From Gp1-AA133 sp963850425 (lineage in GTDB: Bacteria > Acidobacteriota > Terriglobia > Terriglobales > Acidobacteriaceae): DNA of 64,000 bases. The stretch's first letter is position 1. Each line of letters begins with the position of its first letter. Made by a program: the position numbers and the translations under genes. Shown piece by piece: positions 33,150-42,408 of this stretch. Under the pieces are notes generated by a model. The model was not told where the DNA came from, did not search any database, and was given only the letters and a program-made list of their open reading frames with translations. The stretch lies in the NCBI GenBank assembly GCA_963850425.1, contig CAWKLF010000001.1, positions 1,488,001 through 1,552,000 on the forward strand, read 5' to 3'.

Positions 33150-33455
33150 ATGCGGAGTGGAAGTTACGAAAGCTCGAATAAGAGCACTGTCGGCACTGCG
33201 ATTACGTTTTTGATGATTGGCGTGGGAGCCGGCGCGCTGATTGCCTTAGTGCTCGCCCCGAAAACGGGCAAGCAGATGCGCAAGGACCTGCGTCGCAAGT
33301 ATGACGACGCTCGCGACACCTTGCAGGATTGGTCGGAAGAGGCGATGGACCGGGTTAATGACGTTGTCGACCGCAGCGCAGACTGGGCGGAGGAGTTGCG
33401 GGATGTGGCGCGTGAGAAGGCGGCGCCTATCGCGAAGGCAATCAAGCGGGATTAG
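33150..33455 (+). CDS. YtxH-domain membrane protein
   Basis: 101 residues: a short polar start, one Gly-rich membrane helix (AITFLMIGVGAGALIALVLA) and the YtxH signature PKTGKQMRKDLRRKYDDARD, then an amphipathic helical tail with apolipoprotein-like periodicity (DRVNDVVDRSADWAEELRDV). Such proteins are envelope- or stress-associated, of uncertain function. It stands alone between repeat DNA and the divergent efp gene. Confidence 0.82.
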   Translation: MRSGSYESSNKSTVGTAITFLMIGVGAGALIALVLAPKTGKQMRKDLRRKYDDARDTLQDWSEEAMDRVNDVVDRSADWAEELRDVAREKAAPIAKAIKRD

Positions 33456-33478
33456 GGATCTTAAGCGGAATCGAGTTT

Positions 33479-33522
33479 GTCTGCGTCCTCTGCGGATTTT
33501 CTCCGCGTTCTCTGCGGTTCAA
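33479..33522 (-). repeat. CGCAGAG-type repeat, left arm
   Basis: GTCTGCGTCCTCTGCGGATT then TTCTCCGCGTTCTCTGCGGT, the reverse complement of the CGCAGAG repeat. It forms an imperfect inverted pair with 33549-33597. Confidence 0.65.
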
Positions 33523-33548
33523 GATTCTGTTGCCAATCTGGAAAAGCT

Positions 33549-33597
33549 TTTAATCGCAGAGTCCGCAGAGGAAGCCCGCAGAGTTCGCCGAGAAAAT
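33549..33597 (+). repeat. CGCAGAG-type repeat, right arm
   Basis: TTTAATCGCAGAGTCCGCAG then AGGAAGCCCGCAGAGTTCGC. The inverse of the left arm 27 bases away, so the transcript could fold back. Confidence 0.65.
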
Positions 33598-33629
33598 CAC
33601 TTGCAATGACCTTCTTAGTGAGACACGGC

Positions 33630-33655
33630 GGCGGCCCGACGAGGCCGCCTTTTTT
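33630..33655 (+). terminator. Terminator downstream of YtxH gene
   Basis: Seven-base stem GGCGGCC / GGCCGCC with loop CGACGA, followed by T6. Confidence 0.85.
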
Positions 33656-33666
33656 GTGAATTCTAT

Positions 33667-35463
33667 TTAGTGGAAGATCGCTGAGAACACGCCCTTCACC
33701 CGGCCAAAAAATCCCCGATGTTCGGTCTCAGCTTTCGGTGCCTTCGCAGCCGGCTTCGCTTGAGGAGTCGGTGCAGGCGCCGGAGGTGGCGGGCTGGGTT
33801 GAGCTGGCGCCTTGGGCGGCATGTTGGTTGCCGTCTGCGTCGTGCGTGCCCGATCCGAACCTCGGAAGACCAGAGGCGCTTCGATCTGCACGTGGAGATC
33901 TTGTTTCTTATACGGCGCCGGCGGCGCACTTTCCGGCGCCGCGGAAGCGCGCTGCGTCGGCGAACCCGGGGGGCCCGCGACGGCGGGCCGGGAAGCGGCG
34001 GGCAGCGGCGGCAACATAGGATCAATGACCGCTCGGGGTATGGTGCCGGAACTGGACGACGGCATCTGCAGGTTAGGCGGCAACTTCGCTTCCGCAACCT
34101 GCGTGGGCTCGGGTACCGAGGCGCGCATCACCGGCGGCGGAGGCGCAGCGCAGCCGCAGTCAAACGGCAGGTCATTGCTGATCCGGTCGATCCTTCCCTG
34201 CTGGAACACCACCTGCTCGGTAGGCTTCACCTGGTAGGTGCGGTCCCCCATCAATTCAGAAACCAGCAGCGAGGCGGTGTTGCCGAGCAGCGCGCGGACG
34301 CAGGTGTCGCCATGCGAGTTGGAGCTGATGGCGTAGTCGAAATCGCCGGGCCCGGCAAGCAGCATGCGGAAGTCGGGAGTCAGTACGGCGTCGGATCCAC
34401 TTGCAAGGTGATAGTGAGTTTCGAGTGTGCCGGTGCTCATGCCGAACATCAATTCCTGGCCATTTTTGGAGGCGGTCACCGATACGGTGCTGTTCGGGCA
34501 GACATGCAGTTCACCTCCGCGCGCAATGTGCAGCACAGCAGTTTCGGTGCTGGCGGTAACGGATGATCCGGAACCGATGCGGCTGCCCACGATGACGGCA
34601 GATCCGGCATTGGTCGAAGACACTGGAACAACTGCGGGCTTCGACGCCGCCGAGAAAGTCGGGATGGTTGCCGGTTGAGCCGGAGGCGGCGCGGTCTTGG
34701 CAGCGGCGGGATCCTCGGCAGGCTTCAGACGGATCGTCAGCCGGTTGCCGGCCGCATCCCACGTGTAGGTCTTCGCCTCGACCAGGTCAACCGTCACGCG
34801 CGTGACCGGAGGCGACACCTGGTACTGATCGACATGGACTTCGGTGAATTGGTCTCCTTTGCCGACGATAAACCTGTCTTTCGCCGTGACGTTGGCATTC
34901 GGTAGGTCGATGACGAGTCGCGGCGGATGCGACAAAGTCTGCAATGCCGGAGCAATGGCCCGGCTGTTCACAATCTCAATCACGCTTCCCGTCTTGTCGC
35001 GGCCGATCTTCACGCTTTTGACGGACGCTGCCGGCTGCCCATTCGTTGCATTCGAATTAGCCGGCGCGGTTGGAGCGGCGGAGGGCACTTGGCTGGGGAC
35101 GGCAGGGGTTGGTACTGGAGTCGCTGAGGCGGGCGACGTTTGCGCCGGGACGGCCGACGCGGGAGCGGTTTGCACTGGCACCGGTGGTGCCGGCTGGACT
35201 GGCGCAGGCTGAGTTGGATCCGGCGTGCCGGGCGGAACGGCGGCGCCTTGGCGGCCGGCATTTCTCCGTGCCGCTTCCGCCTGAATCATCTGGCGGATGA
35301 CGGCAGAGCGCGATTGCGACGGTGCAGCAGTCTGGCTGTCAGAATTTTGAGCGTACGCGCCACCGCTCAGCAATGCACACGCGCTGAGGGACAGCGACAA
35401 CATCCGGTTGATAGCAGATTGCGGCAAGAATTCACCCCGCCCAGCCACCATGCTGGGCCGCAC
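33667..35463 (-). CDS. Secreted AMIN-domain/FecR-like protein
   Basis: 598 residues (578 if the start is 35403). Signal peptide MLSLSLSACALLSGGAYAQ, then a Pro/Ala-rich linker. An AMIN domain lies at about 145-255 (VKIGRDKTGSVIEIVNSRAI, RLVIDLPNANVTAKDRFIVG, RVTVDLVEAKTYTWDAAGN) and a FecR-like beta domain at about 310-440 (AVLHIARGGELHVCPNSTVS, FGMSTGTLETHYHLASGSDA). A long Pro-rich tail ends in PKAETEHRGFFGRVKGVFSA. AMIN domains localise proteins to the peptidoglycan or outer membrane. The ribosome site does not decide between the starts. Confidence 0.85.
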   Translation of the reverse strand: MRPSMVAGRGEFLPQSAINRMLSLSLSACALLSGGAYAQNSDSQTAAPSQSRSAVIRQMIQAEAARRNAGRQGAAVPPGTPDPTQPAPVQPAPPVPVQTAPASAVPAQTSPASATPVPTPAVPSQVPSAAPTAPANSNATNGQPAASVKSVKIGRDKTGSVIEIVNSRAIAPALQTLSHPPRLVIDLPNANVTAKDRFIVGKGDQFTEVHVDQYQVSPPVTRVTVDLVEAKTYTWDAAGNRLTIRLKPAEDPAAAKTAPPPAQPATIPTFSAASKPAVVPVSSTNAGSAVIVGSRIGSGSSVTASTETAVLHIARGGELHVCPNSTVSVTASKNGQELMFGMSTGTLETHYHLASGSDAVLTPDFRMLLAGPGDFDYAISSNSHGDTCVRALLGNTASLLVSELMGDRTYQVKPTEQVVFQQGRIDRISNDLPFDCGCAAPPPPVMRASVPEPTQVAEAKLPPNLQMPSSSSGTIPRAVIDPMLPPLPAASRPAVAGPPGSPTQRASAAPESAPPAPYKKQDLHVQIEAPLVFRGSDRARTTQTATNMPPKAPAQPSPPPPAPAPTPQAKPAAKAPKAETEHRGFFGRVKGVFSAIFH

Positions 35464-35466
35464 AAT

Positions 35467-35500
35467 TTATTGTCCGTTCAAAATTATTGTCCGTTCAAAA
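35467..35500. repeat. 17-bp direct repeat upstream of the AMIN gene
   Basis: TTATTGTCCGTTCAAA occurs at 35467-35482 and again at 35484-35499, period 17. It sits in the likely promoter or leader of the AMIN gene, between it and the PilZ gene. Confidence 0.7.
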
Positions 35501-35534
35501 TCGAGAAAGCTCGGGGGGAATCGGCTTCCGCAGA

Positions 35535-35864
35535 TTATACCTCGGACAGGAACTCGTATTCATCGATCACGGCGGCGACGGCCATTTTTCCGTTTTGCGC
35601 TTCATCGTCGAGGCGCACCACCGTGCCCTTGCATCGAACCCGAATGCTCTCGGTGAGGGTAATCTCGGCCGGGAGAGTTAAGGTGAACTCAATCGGAGAC
35701 CCGGTAGCGATGGGCGAATCTACATAAAACGAGATTCCGCGCGCGCTTACGTCACGCGTCTGGGCGGACCGCTCCTGGGTTCCATTGTCGGCGTAGGTCA
35801 CAGCTACCGGCAACCGCAATGCGAATCGCCGGGTTGCCCGCTTCTCCTGCTGGGCCTCAGCCAT
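35535..35864 (-). CDS. PilZ-domain protein
   Basis: 109 residues from ATG 35864, decided by the GGAGG site six bases before it. PilZ signature: Arg pair in KRATRRFALRLPVAVTYADN and the DxSxxG motif in TRDVSARGISFYVDS, both needed for cyclic-di-GMP binding. It is probably a c-di-GMP receptor acting on motility or exopolysaccharide. No membrane segment. It lies upstream of the AMIN gene on the same strand (about 70 bases). Confidence 0.9.
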   Translation of the reverse strand: MAEAQQEKRATRRFALRLPVAVTYADNGTQERSAQTRDVSARGISFYVDSPIATGSPIEFTLTLPAEITLTESIRVRCKGTVVRLDDEAQNGKMAVAAVIDEYEFLSEV

Positions 35865-36076
35865 GAATTGCCTCCGAAAAAGCTGAGTTAGCATGGCTTG
35901 GACACTGTTTACTGTCAAGCCCACTAATAGGGGATAGGACCGGCACCTTTCGGGAATAAACCCTTCTGAAATCAGGACTTCGAGGGTGGGAGGCGGGGGG
36001 GGAAGGGCAAATTCCGCGTTGGGCGGGCCTTCCCATGGAATGCCTGATTCAGGCTAGACTGGTTGAGGCGGGGTTC

Positions 36077-36652
<576 letters not shown>

Positions 36653-36668
36653 TCAGAATCCCTCATCG

Positions 36669-36689
36669 CCCTGGTCACAGAGACCAGGG
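36669..36689. terminator. Hairpin after trpG (no T-run)
   Basis: CCCTGGTC / GACCAGGG with loop ACAGA, 17 bases after the trpG stop. It lacks a T-run, so termination is only suggested. Confidence 0.4.
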
Positions 36690-36833
36690 GAGAATTCTTA
36701 AGTTCTCGTGTCCCCTCTGCGTCCAGTGCGGTGTAACGCTTTTCAATTTAAGCCATTTCCCAAAAATGAACGGCCCTCATTCCGTTCGTCTCGAAGGGGC
36801 GAAGAAAGAGCTTGGCCGAATTATGGTTATCTT

Positions 36834-36854
36834 GGTACGTTGGTACCATGGTAC
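36834..36854 (+). promoter_or_regulatory. Phased GGTAC repeat overlapping a start codon (candidate operator)
   Basis: GGTAC occurs at 36834, 36842 and 36850, exactly 8 bases apart, and GTACCATGGTAC is a perfect 12-base palindrome that includes the ATG of the RHH gene at 36848. Ribbon-helix-helix dimers often bind such short phased repeats and repress their own genes; the role here is inferred. Confidence 0.5.
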
Positions 36855-37147
36855 ACACACCGGAACGGCTGACAATACAACGCGTACAGACGGGCGTGCG
36901 CATGGAGAAGCGCCTTTTGAAAGTGCTCAAGGCTTTCGCCGAATATCACGACCTCACCCTGGGAGACTTGCTGGAGGGCATTGTGCTGCATGCCTTCGAC
37001 GGCAAGACCCCGTTCAGTGAGGAGTCGTTGCGGCGCATCCGGGATCTGAAGAAGTTTTACGGGCTCGATCTGGATGCCAGCGCTAGCCATCGATTGAAGG
37101 AGGCTGGCTCATCCCTGACCGGCACGAAGCGGCGGAAAGCCAGATGA
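36848..37147 (+). CDS. Small protein with probable ribbon-helix-helix fold
   Basis: 99 residues from ATG 36848. The middle fits an RHH dimer: a short strand (RLTIQRVQTGVRM) followed by two helices (EKRLLKVLKAFAEYHDL and LGDLLEGIVLHAF). The C-terminal 40 residues are basic (SSLTGTKRRKAR). The stop overlaps the ATG of the next gene (ATGA), so the two are translationally coupled. The start could instead be 36902. It may be a DNA-binding regulator of its own operon. The fold call comes from pattern only. Confidence 0.6.
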   Translation: MVHTPERLTIQRVQTGVRMEKRLLKVLKAFAEYHDLTLGDLLEGIVLHAFDGKTPFSEESLRRIRDLKKFYGLDLDASASHRLKEAGSSLTGTKRRKAR

Positions 37148-37542
37148 CCTGGTTGGGCCCGAAGTTCGCGATCCAGTGTCTGCATTGGACGGTGGGTCTC
37201 GTCGTGTTGCTCGAGTCCGCGCGGACGTTTTACCGGGCGCACGCGATGCACGGCGCGGGCCACGCGGGAGTGCTCGCCACCGTGCGACTGATCCTGTCAG
37301 GAAGCGAGATCATTGCGGCCTTGCTCTTCCTCGTTTCAGCAACCACGGCGATCGGGGGGATAGCGCTGCTAGTGATCTTTGCACTGGCCATTGTCATCCA
37401 CGGGCTGCACGGAGAGTTCAGAGGACTCGAGATTTTGGTTCTTTATGGAGTGGCGGTCTGGGTGAGCCTTGCGGCCGGGAAGAATGCATCCGGCGCGGTA
37501 ACCGCAGAGTCGCGAAGAAGCGCGCCTAAGGATGCCAAATAA
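37144..37542 (+). CDS. Hypothetical membrane protein
   Basis: 132 residues with about four membrane segments (FAIQCLHWTVGLVVLLESAR, VLATVRLILSGSEIIAALLF, ATTAIGGIALLVIFALAIVI, GLEILVLYGVAVWVSLAAG) and a charged C-terminus. It has the size and pattern of DoxX-like or small quinone-associated membrane proteins, but no diagnostic motif. It is coupled to the upstream RHH gene by a 4-base overlap, suggesting the pair works together. Confidence 0.65.
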   Translation: MTWLGPKFAIQCLHWTVGLVVLLESARTFYRAHAMHGAGHAGVLATVRLILSGSEIIAALLFLVSATTAIGGIALLVIFALAIVIHGLHGEFRGLEILVLYGVAVWVSLAAGKNASGAVTAESRRSAPKDAK

Positions 37543-37555
37543 GGCCGGGGTTCGG

Positions 37556-37756
37556 CTAGTACAAGAGCAGGCGAGCAGCTAGCAGCAACGACAGAATGAT
37601 CGCGGCGATGCTGTTCACGCGCACCATGCGGTAGCTGGCAGGCCAGGGAAACATCAGGATGTCGAAGAGCGGCCGGAATTTCTCGGGCCAGAACAGACCC
37701 GCCATTCCGAATATCAGAGAAAAATTCGCGATCAAAAAGACGTCTACGTTCTTCAT
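37556..37756 (-). CDS. Small membrane protein
   Basis: 66 residues from ATG 37756: MKNVDVFLIANFSLIFGMAG, then LFWPEKFRPLFDILMFPWPA and a second helix VNSIAAIILSLLLAARLLLY. Two membrane helices with a Trp/Pro-rich loop. Function unknown. A GGGA site precedes the ATG. It is convergent with the RHH/membrane pair and downstream of trpE on the same strand. Confidence 0.55.
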   Translation of the reverse strand: MKNVDVFLIANFSLIFGMAGLFWPEKFRPLFDILMFPWPASYRMVRVNSIAAIILSLLLAARLLLY

Positions 37757-37868
37757 TATTCCCAGCTGCACGTTCTCTACGCCTTTCCTATTAAAAATGA
37801 AGCCGATCGTCAAAAGCATCTTACGAAGGTAATGGGCGCGACGAACACAATACCGGCAGCGCGCTCCG

Positions 37869-39347
37869 CTACATTCCCTGCCTCGCAATTTCCACCGCAC
37901 GCAAAACCGCCTGCGCTTTGTTCACTGTTTCCTGAAATTCTTTTTCTGGATCAGAATCCGCGACGATCCCGCCTCCCACCTGCAGGTATGCGCGCTTGCC
38001 CTTCATGAACATGGTACGGATGGCGATGCAGGAGTCCACATTGCCGGCGAAGTCGGCGTAAAAGACGGCGCCGCCGTAGACGCCTCTGCGAGTGGGTTCC
38101 AGTTCTTCGATGATCTGCATGGCGCGCACCTTGGGCGCGCCGCTCAGCGTGCCGGCGGGAAAGCAGGCCGCGAAGGCGTCGATGGCATCGAGTTCGGGGC
38201 GCAACTTTCCCTCTAAAGCAGACACCAAATGCATGACGTGCGAGTAGCGCTCCACATACATCAGGTCCTTCACCTTGACGGACCCATACTCGCTGACGCG
38301 GCCGAGGTCGTTACGTCCCAGGTCGACCAGCATGACGTGTTCGGCGCGTTCCTTCTCGTCGGCCAGCATCTTCTGTTCGAGGGCGCGATCCTCGGCTTCA
38401 TCCTTGCCGCGCCGATGCGTGCCGGCGATGGGACGGTACTCCAGCTTGCGATCGGTCACCCTCACCAGCATTTCGGGCGAGGACCCAAGCACGTGCATGT
38501 CGCCCATGCGAAGAAAGTAGAGGTACGGCGAGGGGTTCACGGTGCGCAGGGCGCGATAGAGATCGAAGGGGGCGACGTCGGGCTGAAAGTCGAGCCGCCG
38601 CGAAAGCACGACTTGGAAGATATCCCCGGCGGCGATGTACTCCTTGGCGCGCTCGACCCTGCGCATGTGATCTTTGGGACTGGTTCCCGCATGCACCTTG
38701 AGCGGGCCGCTTTTCTTCTTCGATTTCTGCCAGGTCCCGGGGCGCAATCCGGCGGCCAGACGCTTCTCGATGGCCGCGATGTCTTTCAGGGCGCGATCGT
38801 AGGCGCGCTTCGGAGTCTCTGATGTGACGTCGGCCGCGGCGACAATGTGGATCTGGTGCCGCAGGTGATCGAACACGAGCAGGCGGTCGAAGAACATCAG
38901 CACGCAATCGGGAACCGGCACATCTGCTTTGGCGTGCTCCCCGATCGATTCCAGGCGGCGTACGACGTCATACGCAAAATAACCAACCGCTCCTGAAGTG
39001 AATGGCGGCAATCCGGCGAGATGCGCGGGCCGATGCGAACGCAACAACTCCTTGACAGTGGCAAAGACATCGCCGGTGCGGCGCTGGCGAATCTTGCCGC
39101 GCTCGATGTGGATCTCGTCACCCTGCGACCACAGGCGCATGTACGGCCGGGCTCCCACGAACGTGTAGCGGCCGATCTGTTCGCCGCGCTCGACCGACTC
39201 GAGCAGAAAGGAATAGGGCTCCTTCGCCGCCACCGCCAGAAAGGCGGACACCGGCGTGAGCAGGTCGGCGGTTACGGTCTTGACGACCGGCACCAGGGTC
39301 GACTCCCGCGCCAGGCGCGAGAACTCCTTAAAGTCAGGCTGCAGCAT
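37869..39347 (-). CDS. trpE: Anthranilate synthase component I
   Basis: 492 residues from ATG 39347. Chorismate to anthranilate (with ammonia from TrpG), first step of tryptophan synthesis. Chorismate-binding motifs: AAGDIFQVVLSRRLDFQPDV, MHVLGSSPEMLVRV, PIAGTHRRGKDEAEDRALEQ, EHVMLVDLGRNDLGRVSEYG, FPAGTLSGAPKVRAMQIIEE, GGAVFYADFAGNVDSCIAIR. The N-terminal residues VKTVTADLLTPVSAFLAVA match the tryptophan feedback site region. It stands apart from trpG and no other trp gene is present. Confidence 0.94.
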   Translation of the reverse strand: MLQPDFKEFSRLARESTLVPVVKTVTADLLTPVSAFLAVAAKEPYSFLLESVERGEQIGRYTFVGARPYMRLWSQGDEIHIERGKIRQRRTGDVFATVKELLRSHRPAHLAGLPPFTSGAVGYFAYDVVRRLESIGEHAKADVPVPDCVLMFFDRLLVFDHLRHQIHIVAAADVTSETPKRAYDRALKDIAAIEKRLAAGLRPGTWQKSKKKSGPLKVHAGTSPKDHMRRVERAKEYIAAGDIFQVVLSRRLDFQPDVAPFDLYRALRTVNPSPYLYFLRMGDMHVLGSSPEMLVRVTDRKLEYRPIAGTHRRGKDEAEDRALEQKMLADEKERAEHVMLVDLGRNDLGRVSEYGSVKVKDLMYVERYSHVMHLVSALEGKLRPELDAIDAFAACFPAGTLSGAPKVRAMQIIEELEPTRRGVYGGAVFYADFAGNVDSCIAIRTMFMKGKRAYLQVGGGIVADSDPEKEFQETVNKAQAVLRAVEIARQGM

Positions 39348-39509
39348 GATGGTCTTCCGGCGCCGAAGGGGGAGCATTTTGGCTTTCCGGAGAGTATTGG
39401 AATTATAGGGGATGAGGCGGAAAACCACGCGCTGTGGGGCAGTAACAATTTGGTGACAGAAGCTTGCAAACCGTGGAAGCACTCAACAACCCAATGACCT
39501 CCCAGCACC

Positions 39510-40790
39510 TTACGAATGAAGAAGGCCTGAGATTGCCCCGAGCCACGCTGCCAGGATCACAAAAATCAATCCCGGTATGATCTGCCAGGCAAAGCGTCTG
39601 CCGCCGCTGCTGACGGCAACCAGCATCTTGGTGACGGTGTTGGTGGTCAATCCCGCAAGGATGGGCAGCACGCTGTCGTCTGCAACCAGCTTTCCCGAGG
39701 CAGCCAAAGAGGCGACGGCTACCGCAGGAGAGTGCGTATCGGCAAAACCTGCGACCGCAGCCGCCGCCATCACCCCTGATTTGCCAAACCTGAAGTCGAG
39801 TGCGGCGGATACCAGCTGCACCAATGCGATCGTGGCCGCAAAAATGAACGTTGTCTTCAGGCTGAAAACTCTTCCCATTTGCAACGAATCGGGAGTCCCC
39901 TGGCGGATGTTCCTGAACGTAAGCAATGCTCCATAGATAATCGCGGCAAATCCGGCTGCAAGGAGGGGTACCTTCAAAACGGAGAATACGCGCCAACTGG
40001 TCGCGGCCAGCACCACCCCAAGCTGAGTCACGGTAGCGACCGTGGAGAGCACAGCTGCCGCGACTGCCGGTCTTGAAATCTGTGGATCCTTCCGCACCAA
40101 GGCTCCCATGGACGCAATCGTCGCGATGCTCGAGACGAAGCCGGAAGCCAGCCCTGCCAGGGGGAGGCCGAATCGAGGCCCGAGCCATCGGACAGCGATG
40201 TGGCCGCCGGCGCTGATCGACATGATCAGAATCACGATCTTCCAGATCGTCCGCGGATTGATGGCGTTAAACGGACCCAGGTAGCGATCGGGTACCAGGG
40301 GAAGCACGACCAGGGCGGCCGCGGCGAAGATCAGAGCGTCAGTGAGTTCCTCCTCGCTTAACACATCACGAATGAAATGGTGCAGCCGGGCTCGGGCCAT
40401 CAAGGCAATGGCCACGGTCACGGCAAGAGCTGAAGCCATCATCGGATCCTTCAGCGCAAAGCCGCCGAGCAGCACGGTTAGCAAGAGAGCGGTTTCGGTC
40501 GTCAGGCCAGGATCCTGCTCTCCGGCCCGCATATATCCGACTGCGCACAAGCCAGCTACTCCGAGGAACGTAACCGCCAGCAGTGGCATGCCCCCCACCG
40601 CCCAACTCACTCCGCCCGCCAGGGAAGCAATCATGAACGTTCGGATGCCTGCGGGGGAGCGCGACGGGCCTTCGCCTTTTCTGCGTTCGCGTTCCGCACC
40701 GATAAGCAGGCCGATGCCAAGCACGGCGGCGAACTTGCAGGCCAGGTAGTAAAAGTCAGGCGCGAGAGCAGCATTCATCCTGGTATGCAT
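39510..40790 (-). CDS. MgtC/SapB and DUF4010 membrane protein
   Basis: 426 residues with about 12 membrane segments. The N-terminal part carries the MgtC/SapB signature (LGIGLLIGAERERRKGEGPS, GIRTFMIASLAGGVSWAVGG); the C-terminal half is DUF4010-like (GFADTHSPAVAVASLAASGK, ILAGLTTNTVTKMLVAVSSG). MgtC-related proteins are linked to magnesium limitation and membrane energetics, but the fusion type is uncharacterised. It is divergent from the antiporter at 40917 with a 126-base gap, possibly sharing control. Confidence 0.8.
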   Translation of the reverse strand: MHTRMNAALAPDFYYLACKFAAVLGIGLLIGAERERRKGEGPSRSPAGIRTFMIASLAGGVSWAVGGMPLLAVTFLGVAGLCAVGYMRAGEQDPGLTTETALLLTVLLGGFALKDPMMASALAVTVAIALMARARLHHFIRDVLSEEELTDALIFAAAALVVLPLVPDRYLGPFNAINPRTIWKIVILIMSISAGGHIAVRWLGPRFGLPLAGLASGFVSSIATIASMGALVRKDPQISRPAVAAAVLSTVATVTQLGVVLAATSWRVFSVLKVPLLAAGFAAIIYGALLTFRNIRQGTPDSLQMGRVFSLKTTFIFAATIALVQLVSAALDFRFGKSGVMAAAAVAGFADTHSPAVAVASLAASGKLVADDSVLPILAGLTTNTVTKMLVAVSSGGRRFAWQIIPGLIFVILAAWLGAISGLLHS

Positions 40791-40916
40791 TTTCGGCCAG
40801 GCAACCGCTCCGCGGCTAGGACTTTCCGCCAGACGCTTGTAGTAGAGTTGGCATCTTTTCCCTCGCTGGGCCTGCTGGTTTGCATCTGAAAGGCCGCGGG
40901 GCAGCCGCTTAGCCTA

Positions 40917-42215
40917 ATGTCGAACTCGGACCTGACCTCAATCCTGCTGGTTCTCTTGCTGCTTGTCGGCTTTGCCCAGTTGCTCGGGTACCTCTTTACC
41001 CGCCTGCGGCAGCCCAAGGTAGTTGGAGAGATATTGGCCGGAGTCGTCCTGGGCCCCGCACTATTAGGAAAGATCAGGTTCGGGTCCGTCACCTTCATGG
41101 ATCTCACCAGCCGGCACGAGACGGTACTAGCGTTCGTGTACTGGCTCGGTCTGCTTCTCCTGATGTTTCTGTCGGGCGCAGAGATCCGCGATTTGTTCAC
41201 GCGGGAAGAGCGTCGCGAGGTAAGTTGGATCGCGGTTGTCGGAACGGGGATGCCCTTTCTGGTGGGACTTGCGGCGGGACCGTGGCTCGCGCGACCTGCC
41301 CTGGCTGGGCCGAACGGGACGACGCTTTCCCTGATCATCGTTCTCGCGATTGCCGTAGCCGTCACCTCAGTCCCGGTAATCTCGAAAATTTTTGCCGACC
41401 TGCGGATCATGGACACGCGCTTTGCCCGAATCGTGCTTGGCGTGGCGGTCCTCGAAGACATCGTCCTGTGGGCCGCCCTCGCGGTGGCTACGGCCTTGGC
41501 TGGCAAGGCTGCGCTCAATCCCCGGCACATGGCCTATCACCTGGCGGCGACTCTCGCCTTCTTCGCAATTGGTCTTACCTTGCTGCCGCGAGCAGTGAAG
41601 CGAATCAACAAAGCGAAGATGAATGTGTTTGCACGGCAGACGCCGGTTGCCTATGCGCTCGCCGTCTTGCTTGCTTACTGCGTGTTGGCAGGAGCCCTCG
41701 ATGTGAGCCTGGTATTTGCAGCTTTCCTCGCGGGATTCGCAGTCATTCACAAAAAGCGGAGACTCTTCGCCGAAGCGCTGGACGCCATCGGGAAAGTTTC
41801 ATTTGGATTCTTTATCCCTGTGTATTTCGCGATGGTCGGATTAAAGCTGGATTTGCTGAAGGGCCTGTCCTGGTCGATGCTGGCCGCGTTCCTGGCCGGC
41901 AGCTGTGTTGTGAAGATACTTTCCGTTTCCCTTGCCGGCCGCCTGGCCGGATTCCGCGGACTGGACCTGATCAATCTGGCTTTCACCACCAACGCCCGCG
42001 GTGGCCCAGGAATTGTGCTGGCTAGTGTGGCATTCGATGCCGGCATCATCAGCGCCGCGTTCTACACCACTCTTGTAGTAGCCGCGGTGATCACCTCGCA
42101 GGTCGCTGGAGCATGGCTTGACTACGTGCTCCGCAAAGGGTGGCCGCTGTTAAAGGATCCGGAATCGCGCCCGCTTCGAGCGGCTGAGGCTGACAAGGCA
42201 CTGAGCGGTCCGTAG
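40917..42215 (+). CDS. Cation:proton antiporter (CPA2/NhaP-type)
   Basis: 432 residues with about 12 hydrophobic segments: LGYLFTRLRQPKVVGEILAG, VVLGPALLGKIRF, LGLLLLMFLSGAEIRDLF, VTSVPVISKIFADLRIMDTR, GVAVLEDIVLWAALAVATAL (conserved acidic ion-site helix), FIPVYFAMVGLKLDLL. It exchanges sodium or potassium for protons across the inner membrane. It lacks the regulatory TrkA-N domain of KefB types. ATG 40917. Confidence 0.9.
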   Translation: MSNSDLTSILLVLLLLVGFAQLLGYLFTRLRQPKVVGEILAGVVLGPALLGKIRFGSVTFMDLTSRHETVLAFVYWLGLLLLMFLSGAEIRDLFTREERREVSWIAVVGTGMPFLVGLAAGPWLARPALAGPNGTTLSLIIVLAIAVAVTSVPVISKIFADLRIMDTRFARIVLGVAVLEDIVLWAALAVATALAGKAALNPRHMAYHLAATLAFFAIGLTLLPRAVKRINKAKMNVFARQTPVAYALAVLLAYCVLAGALDVSLVFAAFLAGFAVIHKKRRLFAEALDAIGKVSFGFFIPVYFAMVGLKLDLLKGLSWSMLAAFLAGSCVVKILSVSLAGRLAGFRGLDLINLAFTTNARGGPGIVLASVAFDAGIISAAFYTTLVVAAVITSQVAGAWLDYVLRKGWPLLKDPESRPLRAAEADKALSGP

Positions 42216-42408
42216 TAGCTCTACCATCCCATCTCGAACCGCGCTCTACGCCCCAGGTGACAAATCACCGTCCGGCGCCCCAAACTCGGGTCGGACTCAC
42301 CTTCCCACACCACACCTCCGTTACCTTCGGAACCAGCGAAACAATTGACGCCAGACTACGCGCGTCGGAAGATTAGGATTCAGCCTAAAGTCCACAGAAC
42401 GGGGGAGT

